DNA of 64,000 nucleotides, from assembly GCA_948470475.1 (NCBI GenBank), contig OX419346.1, forward strand, positions 439,501 to 503,500, in the 5' to 3' direction. This DNA is from Galaxea fascicularis. Taxonomy: Eukaryota > Cnidaria > Anthozoa > Scleractinia > Euphylliidae. Each line of letters begins with the position of its first letter. Position 1 is the first letter of the stretch. The notes below the pieces were generated by a model. The model was given only the letters and a program-made list of their open reading frames with translations. It searched no databases and had not been told where the DNA came from. Below are positions 45,735 to 55,677 of the stretch, in pieces. Position numbers and translations under genes: made by a program.

Positions 45735-46500
45735 AACCGTTTATCTGACAAGCTTGCTCTGATAGGTTTAGTACCACAAGATGTTGGAGGATCAGGAAAT
45801 TGTTTTTTTCATGCAATTTCGCACCAACTCTATGGAAAGGCAGATTTTCATTTTGATATTCGTATGGCTGGGGTTGCCCATTTAAACAATTATCCAGGGC
45901 CCGGTTGTTCGAGAGCCGATTAACCTAATCCTGGGTTAGCGTATAAACTTTGGTTGCAATTTTTAACTTTTGGATGAAAGTCGTTTCCGGTGCTTTTTGT
46001 TTTTCAGGATTGACTTCCCCTAATCTAAAATATTGCAGAATATCAGCATTGAACAACGTTTGGGGATAGAGAAATAACCTCCTTTATTAACGTTTAATCT
46101 TGGATTAGCGTTAATCGGCTTTCGAACAACCGGGCCCCTGAACTGTATGTTGAAAGCTTTGCTGATGATCACTGGGCAAATTATGTTAAACAAATGTCAC
46201 AGCCAGGTACATGATGTGATAATATTATCATACAAGCTGTTGCTAATGCATTAAACTGTGTCATTCATATCACTGAATCTAGCATCAATTCACCTCAAGC
46301 TACAATAATCACACCCGCTGTTTCACACGAAGGACAAAAAACAGTATTTATTGGATATATGAATTACTGGCACTATGTTTCAACAGTGACTGACAGGGAC
46401 AGTTCAAATATAAACAAGTTTAAATACCTAAAGAGAAAGTTATCAGAAACTTATGAAAAAAGGCAGGAAACGCATGTTAACGCATGCAGAAAATGCATGT
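45735..46500 (+). pseudogene. OTU-type cysteine protease domain, split by a MITE
   Basis: The reading frame gives KLALIGLVPQDVGG, then SGNCFFHAISHQLYG with the catalytic-type Cys, and continues to HLNNYP. There the MITE at 45897-46136 interrupts it. Coding similarity resumes after it (LYVESFADDHWANYVKQM), is hit by an in-frame TGA at about 46210 where Trp is expected, then runs on through IIIQAVANALNCVIHI to NYWHYVS with the His expected near the active site. Upstream of 45735 the frame is also lost. OTU domains like this occur in proteins encoded by animal DNA transposons, so it is probably a dead transposon gene and not a host deubiquitinase. Confidence 0.7.
45897..46136. mobile_element. 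MITE inserted in OTU pseudogene (GGGCCCGGTTGTTCGA ends)
   Basis: Inverted ends GGGCCCGGTTGTTCGA then AGCCGATTAA; the right end is the inverse. It is about 240 bp. Insertion is between the codons for Asn-Tyr-Pro and the following Glu/Leu of the OTU domain. Confidence 0.8.
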
Positions 46501-47122
46501 TAATCTTTGTTGCATCGTTTTGTTACTTGAACTAAGTAAGATTTTGTTAACAAATGCAAATTATTGCAAAATAATTCATATTGCATATATATTTGTCTTT
46601 TTTGGTTGATATCTCCCATTTATAATATGGACGGGAGTGTTTTACCAGGTACTAAAACACTTGTTCTCGCCACTCCAACATAAAATTCATACCTTTTCGC
46701 CATTATGGAAAACCCTTCCTTTTCATTGACAACCTAAGAACTCTACTAGTTACACTACTTAATGTGCCAGTTTCGAATTTTTACAATTCATCCTTGGATC
46801 CAAGACTGAGCGATATAATGCAAAACACACGCATTAAGATCGATTCAGGGACGAATAATTCACTTCTTTTGTTTTATTCCCCTTAGCGTCAGAGCCAAGT
46901 ATCAATTTGGATAGTTCGGAACTGACCTGTTGAAGTTCAGTCTCGTTCTCATATCTCCGTTCTTTGTTTTGTCACCAACACTCCCTCACTGGCGAAAAAG
47001 ACCAAAACCACATGCGTAAAATAGCCACGAGTATGTCTCTTCAAAGAAACACCCTGCACCATCCTTAATTCCCATGACCAACATTCGAACGCACTTACTA
47101 ATCCCTGGTTACTTCTAGTTTG
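46501..47122. other. Intergenic, nothing supported
   Basis: No gene, RNA or repeat structure recognised apart from a short ACGCATG(T/C) cluster near 46470-46500. Confidence 0.4.
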
Positions 47123-47541
47123 AGACTAGGTTTACACTAGAAGAGATTTTTCCGGATTCGTTAATGTTTCCGGATTCATCAAATTTAGAGTATTCGGATT
47201 CGTAAGCGTTTACACTGAAAGGATATTCGGATTCCTGACCGTTTACACACAACGACAACTCCGGGAACAGTCGTGATGGAATGGTTTCAAAGCAGTCGAA
47301 AAATATCCGGATTCGTCCTTTCAAAGCGTTTACACGACTAACCCCTCCGAATTCAAAAGTTTTTGGATTCAAAGTTCCCACTTTAGATTCCGGATTCAAA
47401 ATCTCCGGAGACACGACCAAACCGGGAAGGTTTTATGTCGGATTCGTCCACTTTTGTGTAAACGGCAAAACTAATCCGATACTAAAACGTTCCGGATTCA
47501 TCACGAATCCGGAACAATTTCCTCTAGTGTAAACCTAGTCT
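47123..47541. mobile_element. MITE rich in TCCGGATTCG and GTTTACAC
   Basis: Ends AGACTAGGTTTACACTAG and the inverse. The interior has at least eight TCCGGATTC-like sites and five GTTTACAC/GTGTAAAC sites in both orientations. The 101-aa minus ORF inside is repeat-derived. Confidence 0.8.
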
Positions 47542-47736
47542 AATACATTTGGATGTGATTAGAATGAAACAACTAACTCGAATTAAAACAAATCGTTCAG
47601 TTCAACGTCAAAATCAACACAAAGCTGCGAGGGTGACGAGAACTAGCCGTTTAGTTACTGGGTTTTAAATTTTCCTTGCGCCTTTAAGCTTTTGCTTTCG
47701 AATTCATTTTGTATACTTTTCCATGACGTCAAAATA

Positions 47737-49360
47737 CACTGTGGCTATATGGTCGGTAACCGGCCAACGTGTTAAAAACACTAAATGGCTGGCAGTCCCA
47801 GATTTTTCTAAAAATTGTCGAATCAAAGAATCCTGGCTGAACCAAACCATTGTATGTCGATTAGGAAAAGTCAAGCGATCCTGAAATGATTTTTAGATCT
47901 CAAGTCCAGCGCTTGTTTTTTGTTGGGCTTATTTTAGTTTGTGACACTTAAAATTTTTTTCAGGTCGACTGCCGGCCAAGATGTTAAAAACACTAAATGA
48001 CCGGCAGTGCGAGATTTTTCTAAATATTGTCGAATCAAAGAATCTTGGCTAATCCAAACCATTGTATGTCAATTAGGAAAAGAGAAGCGGTCCTGAAATG
48101 ATTTTTAAAGACCCATGACAGACCAATATGCTTTGCGCGCGTCTATTATTGTTTTGACAAACACAAGGAGGAAGCGCCATTGTGTGATGCGGTCGCCGAA
48201 GTTTGAATATTTCGCGTGCTTGTCGGTTGATCAGAGCACAATATGAGTTCATCACTGTCTTTATTGGAAAACTCTCTGGAGGAGAGAAATTTAGGCGAAA
48301 GATGGCTCAATAGTAGCGGATAACGAGAAGGAGGAAGACGAAGCCGTCGAGATTGAAGAGGTTTGAGAAAAATTTTCGGTAACTCCAAATGTTCCCTGCC
48401 TTCCATCTCGTTCACACGGGCTGTTAAAATGAACAAAGCTGTGATACATAAGCATTGTAACAAAGCTATAAGAAATAAACAAACCATCGAATTCTAGCAA
48501 GGTCCTAAACTTGATGCTCTGTGGTCTGTTTGATGCAGTAGATACTCAGCAAAGGCAGTTCGTTGCTTCCGAGAACCCAAGAGTAATTTTCCTCTCATGC
48601 CATAGTTCAAACACAGATGATCGTACCATGATATAACGGGCACAACCAGATAAACGTGGCCTCCACTTACGCGAAGGTACGGCCATCAAAATGCCAAACG
48701 ATCAGAGCTTTCTAGGAGTTCATCATATTCACTCTACAGATATTGCAATTCCATTCATCAAAATCAACACACAAGTCAAATAGTGAAATCCTCTTGGCAA
48801 CGAAACGTAAAATCAAGCACCATAAACGCCGGATGGAAGCGGATTGCTGTGGATTCAACGGTCTTCACTTGACTTTTCGACTCACAAAAAAATATGGCGA
48901 CTTGACTTAACGCGCGCAAAGCATATTGGTCCGTCAAGGGTCTTTAAGTGTCCAGCGCTTGCTTTATGCTGGGCTTATTGGACGAACCGTATTTCGTGAC
49001 AGTTCGACTGTCGGCCAAGGTGTTAAAAATACAAAATGACCGGCAGTCCGATAAAAATTGTAGAAATGATGGATAAATCCTACAAAACCGGTTGCATAGG
49101 TGGCTGATCTTTGACAATTTAAATTGACTGGAATTCTTCGATCTTGCAAATTACGGTTCCTACGATAAGCCCAGCAAAAAGCAAGCGCTGAACTTGAGAT
49201 CTAAAAATCATTTCAGGATCGCTTGACTTTTCCTAATCGACATACGATGGTTTGGTTTAGCCAGGATTCTTTGATTCGACAATTTTTAGAAAAATCTGGG
49301 ACTGCCGGTCATTTAGTGTTTTTAACATCTTGGCCGGTTACCGGCCATATAGCCACAGCG
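47737..49360. mobile_element. Mutator-like (MULE-type) element with long inverted repeats
   Basis: The ends CACTGTGGCTATATGG (left) and CGCTGTGGCTATATGG (right, inverse) are flanked by the perfect 9-bp direct repeat GTCAAAATA (47728-47736, 49361-49369). Arms extend about 400 bp and contain two tandem copies of a unit bearing GTTAAAAACACTAAATG and TGTCGAATCAAAGAATC. Inner ends ACCAATATGCTTTGCGCG pair at about 48122 and 48917. The 750-bp centre has no recognisable transposase. It has a short ORF beginning at 48243 (MSSSLSLLENS) that could be captured DNA. A 9-bp target duplication is typical of Mutator-group elements. Confidence 0.75.
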
Positions 49361-50396
49361 GTCAAAATAATCGGTGTAGTGAAACAACACAACGTTTTAG
49401 GCGTGGAAGCTGTTGTTTTGAGACTGCTTGTTGGCCAACATTGCATCTATCTTTGAGCCAGAATGAGCTGGGATATGAACACTTAAAACGCTACATGCTT
49501 ATTACATTGACTTTCAGTTTATACTGACACATTTATCATCGATTTTTCCGCAAATATTTTTGTAAACTTAAATTCTACATAATGAGACGAGAAACAGACG
49601 GGCGCGATGTCTGAGCGCATGCGTGAGTGATTTGCCCCAGCTGATTTAGTATGTTTGCCAACGTTTAAATACTACTGCTATTTCGTTTGTTTTCCCTTGA
49701 AGACCGAGCTCAGTGGGTCATAATCCGAATTGAAAAAGCCAATTACGTATTTTGTTATATATATATTTTTAATACAGATGTCCGCTACTTTGCCAAAACG
49801 TCAGCAAACCTATGTCAATTGTAAGTAAACACCATCCCTGCTTAAGCAATTTCCCGATGAAGTTCTGTTGTATATTCCAGTTGAACTATGCACCCGAAAA
49901 CTATATGTTCTCAGCTAAAATAACAGCGATATTTTCACCATCATTTCCAAACAAATTTGACCACGCGCAGGCGCGGATCTAGGAAAAATGTTGACCGATT
50001 TGCTGCAAAAGGAGCGCCGAAGGCGTAAGTTCCTAAGGGGATTTGGGGGAACATGCTTCCCCCGGGAAATTTTTTCAATTCTAACTATCTAAAGTGCCCT
50101 TTAAAATATATACCTTTTTTTTTTGTGAAAACTCTGACCGATTTCCGTAAAACGGTGGAAACCGGTATGGATTATGCCTGACACGTCAGAGCCTTGTTCA
50201 GTCTCTAAACTTAGTACTACTGGACTGACTTCAACCAAATATTGATACTGAGAGCGACTGCGCTAAAGGTAGAACCTGAAATTTGCGTTTTTGTCTCATG
50301 TCATATTGTTTAAACACCTTTTGAGAACATATCAAGGCGGTGCTTTCGCTATAACATTAAGATGTCACAATTTTTCACATTGGCTGCTTTGATAGT
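49361..50396. other. Intergenic, one exon-like fragment
   Basis: At 49788-49821 an ATACAG acceptor is followed by ATGTCCGCTACTTTGCC and ends at a GTAAGT donor, encoding about 11 residues. It could be an isolated exon, but no continuation was found. The rest is repeat or unassigned. Confidence 0.35.
49968..50200. repeat. GGCGCGGATCTAGG-type interspersed repeat
   Basis: CAGGCGCGGATCTAGGAAAA, then CCGATTT, GGAGCGCCGAAGGCG and ACATGCTTCCCCCGGG. This resembles a repeat type found in many invertebrate genomes as remnants of DNA transposons. The ends are degenerate. Confidence 0.4.
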
Positions 50397-51160
50397 GTGG
50401 GATTTAAAGAAAAGCGACGAATTGGACGAAAGATATCTCGCTTACCGGGTTTGTTAAACATTACTGAATACATTATCACGAACGACCAGTCCTTTCACCT
50501 CAAAGTTACCTTTGTAGTTCCGAAATCTTGTAAGATTTTGATCCACAAGAAACCTGTCTTCTACACAAACAATATTGTCTACGTAAGTGATTTGCTGAAC
50601 GAACGTAATAATTTTCTTAACTTTTTGGAATTTAATGCAAAGTTGAATCTGAATACGCCTTTTACCACATACAAGTATGGTCTAATCGACACTATTCCGC
50701 TCATCTCGAAAAAGAGTGTAAAAAATCAGAATATATCTAATGTAGATGTTTCTCACGCAGCATTGTCGACAAGGGCTATTTATTCCACAATCCTAGCCGC
50801 CAACGGCGGAAAGCAGAATTTTGAGACATGGTTTCCCTAAGATTGATCTTTGACCTTTAATACCACAAAAGAAGTAAGCTTCAAATGTTTCAGTATGGCA
50901 TAAAGGACGGCGATCTCTGTACCCTTTGTAAAAGCGAGAAGCAAACTTTAAACCACCAGTTAGTTTCTTGCAACGAGACTGCCTCATTCTGGAATCAGTT
51001 TCAAACCTGGTGGTATCAAAAAGCTCAGGAACATATCTCTTTAAATTTAGGTAAAATCTTGTACGGTTGTCACAAGAGATCGGTTAAGGGAGAGGAACTA
51101 AATTTCTGTATTCTTGTTGCAAATATTATATTTTTTATTTTGCACTAGTAAGCGCGAGGA
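50397..51160 (+). pseudogene. 5'-truncated LINE reverse-transcriptase C-terminus
   Basis: Open stretches 50397-50840 and 50885-51148, in different frames, resemble the C-terminal end of coral LINE polyproteins. The second carries a zinc-knuckle-like CTLCKSEKQTLNHQLVSC, followed by WW and ISLNLGKILYG. The polymerase catalytic part is absent, and a frame break at about 50840-50880 marks it as dead. It is oriented with, and about 0.5 kb upstream of, the polyamine-oxidase-like gene. Confidence 0.65.
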
Positions 51161-51685
51161 CCGGCTACGTTTTCGGAGTTTCCTTCTGCGGCTGCTTGAA
51201 AAACTTGTCATATTGAAGTAAATTACTACGGCTGAAAAAGCACTTCCAAAGTGTTTCCAAAAGTGGCCTTTTCTTTTGAAATGTGTTTTTTTTCTTTTTG
51301 TTTTTTGAAAATTGAATTTATTGTGCATCTTTGACTTGTGTGATACTAACGCACGTTATGCTCCGCACCGTTCTTATATTTACTGTAATTATTGTACTTG
51401 TTTTGTTGAAATAAAAAAAAGTTACGTTTTCGCTCTGACAAAGCTCATTCAACTATTTTGTTACACAATTTTTTTGCACCAGATTCCCAAATTGAGCCTC
51501 AATTTACCGTATAAAATGTAAAACTTGCAAGCACAAATCGAGTAAATTGGAAGTTTGCCTTTCCAAATTATCCGACAGGTTTCATCGCGAAAACGAAGTT
51601 GATTAAGAAACAAAAACAACATGCAGCAACATAAAAACTCTTCAATAAATAGTTCCGTAATGTTTACCTTTCAGAGGCAGTCTAA

Positions 51686-54600
51686 ATGGGGAAGCGTTGG
51701 GTTTTTGTACTTCTCTGTTCTGCACAACTGCTTTTCACGCCACTATCAGTTGCGGAATTTAGTGAAGAGCACTCTCATCACAAAAGAGTTTCATCGCGTC
51801 GAACAAAGGTCCTGATTCTTGGAGCTGGTGTTGCAGGGATAACAGCAGCAAAAACCCTGCAAGAACACGGCTTAGAGGATTTCTTGATCCTCGAAGCACA
51901 AGATTATATAGGAGGGCGCTTCAAACAGAGGTCATTTGCTGGAGTGAACCTCGAAGAGGGGGCCAACTGGATCCATTATGCTGATGAGAAAAAGAATCCT
52001 TTGTGGGAGCTGAAAAATATGTATAATCTGAGAGGAATTTTCACTAACTACAGTGATGTTATCATAAGGTATATGTCTGTTAAGAACTTATGTTTTGGGA
52101 AGATAGAATTTGTTCGTATATAAACCACAGATATCCAAGAATTGTCCAAGCCAACCATCAAAGTGAAAAGGAAATAATTCACCAAGAATCTTGTCTTAGG
52201 GTGAACGCATAGTTTGAGTTTGTTTCGGATTTTAAAAGACTGAAATATTCACGAAAGAGCGTCGCATTTAGGAGTGACCTTGTTGCCATTATCAAATGTA
52301 AATTTAAGGAGTCTTAATTAGAGTACGAGCAGTTTCAGTGTCAAAAAAAGAAAATGAAAAAAATGCCAGGTATAATGTCAATTCAACATCCTGGTCGGAA
52401 TGCAAGAATGCTTAATTGATGAGAAACTGTTTATCAAAGAAAACAGACCAACCATCAACACACTAGTAGACTCCATTCGCGTGCAAAACTGTTTAATTAG
52501 CTAACATCACTCCTGGCCTGATTTTTCATATTTTTGTCACAGTAAACTATCATGTGTATACTCTTAGGGACTAATTAAAACTACAAAATAATGGCGACAA
52601 GATGCGGCGCCTTACCGCCTGTCCTGTTATTATTTCTTTTAAAGTATAACAGATTTAGATTTAAATTCACGTTGTTATCTCAAAGAAGCAATTTTACTCG
52701 TGTAAGGAAATCAGTCGCATTGTTTGAAATTCATTTGATCGTTAAGCACGGCAAACAGTTATTATGCAGCCCTTTGACTGTTATAGTAAACTCATTAACG
52801 GGAAAAAACGACAAATACGACATCGTTCCTCTTGCCTCAATACCTGAACAAGTGTTCCTCAAAAGAATCTTTGGCCACATGACTGAAAATTATCGTAGCA
52901 CCGCCACCCTAAGTTGTGAAAGAAAAAATAACTAAAAGTGGTATCTTAAGTTATCGTTAAAACTTTTTTAACCTGAATGCCTACGATCATAGGGATGAGA
53001 AAGGGAACGACGTCACGGATCACAAACTACTGAGGCAGTTCAAGAAAGCTGAGGAAGAGATCGAAAATTTGTCTGAGTTGAAATACAAACAGCGTCGACG
53101 CGATATGTCAATGAGGTGTAGTAAGCTTTGTTTAGTGTATATTTTTACTATAGGCTTTGGAATGCTTAAGTTGTAAGAGCGGTTTTCAATTGGGTGTCGA
53201 AAGTAAATTGCATCTGCTTCGGTTTTGCTTTACTTCGCTCTGTGATTGGCTAGGAAAACTCGCGCCACATTTTCAACCAATGAGAAGCAAAACCAAAACC
53301 AATCACGACTTGCACGCGCGCATTTTCCCGCGTTTGGCGTCGGTTACGTGTAATTGCTGAGTGTTCTGATTGGCTCATCGCGCTGTTTGCGTCTCTTGTC
53401 ATTGGTCAGAGTAATTGCTTTGCTTTTGGTTTTACGACACTCAAATTGAAAACCACGCTAAGCAGTAATTACCAATCCGGCTGAGCGAACGTTGTGGGAA
53501 CAAATGTAGAAAGGAAAGAACGCCATTGCTATCAGCCGGCGAGGTTTGGACTGAACTGCTGATTAAACATCAATTGCAATAAATAGAGTAGTTTTCAGCT
53601 GATTGTCGTAAAACCAAAGTAATTGCTTCCGCCAATCACAACAGACGGAAACGATACAATGAACCAATCAGAATTCGAAGCCATTTTATGCAACAGGCAC
53701 AAAGCGCGGGAAAATGCACGCGTGCAAATTTCGATTGCTTTTGAGTTTGCTTTTCATTGGTTGGAAAAGTGACGTGAGTTTTTGTGGCCAGTCACTGAGT
53801 GAAGCAATGCAAATGCTAAGCAAACGCAATTTGCTTTCGATGCTTAATCGAAAATCGCTTACAAAATCAAAAGCACTGCCATTGCTATTCACATTGAAAT
53901 TGCCATCAGCAATGCTAATGCCTCTGCCGTTGTCATCGCCATTGCTATTGCTATATCAAATGCCACTGCCAATGTCATCGGCATTGTCATTGCACAGCCA
54001 TTACCTTCCTGCGTTTTTAGCCCAGCGTGCTCGTGAGTCAGGCAATACCTTCTAACTTAACATAATTGAACTTTCTCTACAACTCAGGGCAGCACTATCC
54101 AGTGTAGGATGGAAGGCGGACTCTCCAGTTAAGAATGTCATTGAATACTCCACCTTAGACTTCGAGTTCGCAAATAAACCTGAGCTAGACTCTTTTATGG
54201 GTATTGATTCCCGCGGAACCGACTTCTTTGTGGCTGATCAGAGAGGCTACGGAGTCATTTTCAAAAAGATGGCGGATGACTTTAAAGGCAAAATTCTTTT
54301 GAATAAAATTGTGAAATCCATTTCGTACTCTCGTTATGGCGTTAAAGTAACAACCATCCAAGGCGAGACATTCGCCGCTGACTATGGAATCTGCACTTTC
54401 AGCAATGGCGTTCTTGCAAGCGACTCGGTCAAGTTTATCCCCAGGCTTCCTCGATGGAAAGTGGAAGCGATAAACCGGGTCCCATTAGGGTATTATACCA
54501 AGATATTCATTAAATTTCCTTATAAATTCTGGGAGAGTCACGAGTTCATCTTATATGCTCACCACATCAGAGGATATTACCCAATCTGGATGGATCTTGA

Positions 54601-55677
54601 ATCACGTGATATCGCTCCTGGATCAGCCATCTTGCACGTGACAGTCACGGGTGACATGAGCATTAAAGTCGAAGGCCAGTCGGAAGAACAGACGCTGCAG
54701 GAAATCATGAAAGAGCTGAGGAAAGTTTACGGCAGCAATATTCCTGATGCTGAAGGTAGAATAAAAGTTAAACTTATTGCTGATTATCGATTAAGACTGA
54801 TTGTAAGCAATAATAGTTCACTTTCATATTCACCCACTGTAAAATGTTTTAAATGTTTTAGATTAGTGTCTCCAATTAACTTACTGTGTGTCTAAGTACA
54901 TTGCCTCCACATCATTGGACCATTAGAGAACTGACGGGGGTGAGAGGTGGAAAAAAACCCTTTCATGCACATGTCAAACCTTTGCTCATGGCCCGTCCCT
55001 TAAAAAATGGGAAGCCACTCGTAGACTGTGCGCAGCAAAGAACTGATCAAAAGCCCCCGTAGATGGTCTTCAGAATTAAATCTAGCTCATGAAAATTTAT
55101 CTTTAACCTTAGCAGGAGCACAGTTTAATCAAAATGAACTGCCAGTGCAATTACTTTGCTCCAGACACGAAAGAACCAGAGAAAGGCACTGCTCAAAAGT
55201 GTATGGTGCTTGATAACTCCTCGTACCAATTTCGCCAGCTGCATTTAACCTTCACAAGCTATTTCTGGTAAGAATCACACCTAAAGACCCACCTTCAGTT
55301 CCCGCCTACAATAAAATGAAAATATAATATTATTTAAAAAAACATCATCCGATTCGGAGATGCTGACCTTCTTTTCTCTCTACAGCTTACGTTCAGGCAT
55401 ATTTTACAGCAAATGGTCCAAAAATCCATTTGTTCGCGGGTCCTATGCAAATGCCGCTGTAGGTACAACCGATGGAGACTTCCATAACTTAGCGGGGAAG
55501 ATTGGTACACTTTTCTTCGCTGGCGACGCCAATGATCCAGATTGGTGGGGATTTGCACAGGGAGCCTTCTTCACTGGAGAAAAGAAAGCGTGTGAAATTC
55601 TGCAATGCATGAAGGGCGATTGTCCGGGATTTTGGCCAAAACGATATGTCTTACAAGAAGTATACATGAACCCGTAA
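51686..55677 (+). CDS. Secreted FAD-dependent polyamine-oxidase-like amine oxidase
   Basis: Flavin monoamine-oxidase family, closest in motif layout to polyamine oxidases, which oxidise polyamines to aldehyde and H2O2. Exon 1 (51686-52068) has a signal peptide (VFVLLCSAQLLFTPLSVA) and the dinucleotide-binding GAGVAGITAAKTL followed by ILEAQDYIGGR. Exon 3 (54088-54755) has the substrate-domain segments, and exon 4 (55397-55677) has the FAD-contact GTLFFAGDANDPDWWGFAQG. Exon 2 (about 52976-53107, coding NAYDHRDEKGNDVTDHKLL to DMSMR) fits by content and by its donor. However, no in-phase AG acceptor precedes it without an in-frame TAA. The gene is therefore either slightly defective, misassembled here or uses a non-canonical site. 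The 2-kb intron holds two R1 repeats in opposite orientation. Confidence 0.75.
53177..53459 (+). repeat. Dispersed repeat family R1, copy B
   Basis: Ends GAGCGGTTTTCAATTGGGTG and its approximate inverse (CACTCAAATTGAAAACCACG). The interior has CCAATGAG/ATTGGCT boxes. It is the most complete copy here and shows MITE-like inverted ends. Confidence 0.75.
53588..53859 (-). repeat. Dispersed repeat family R1, copy C
   Basis: Opposite orientation to copy B, 129 bp away. It includes GTCGTAAAACCAAAG, ACCAATCAGAATTCGAAG and ends ATCGAAAATCGC. More diverged than copy B. Confidence 0.65.
53875..54000. repeat. GCCATTGC-type minisatellite
   Basis: Degenerate units of 6-12 bases built on CCATTGCTATTG and GCCATCAGCAATG, immediately after repeat R1 copy C and before exon 3 of the amine oxidase. 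Confidence 0.7.

Noticed and set aside
47115..47420. 101-aa minus ORF
   Set aside because: Entirely inside the TCCGGATTCG-rich MITE; its Ser/Glu pattern follows the repeat.
48146..48500. 113-aa minus ORF in the core of the MULE-type element
   Set aside because: No transposase motif and no resemblance to a known protein; the core is described only as possible captured DNA.
52591..52935. 114-aa plus-strand ORF inside the amine-oxidase intron
   Set aside because: No family resemblance, and composition like the flanking AT-rich DNA.
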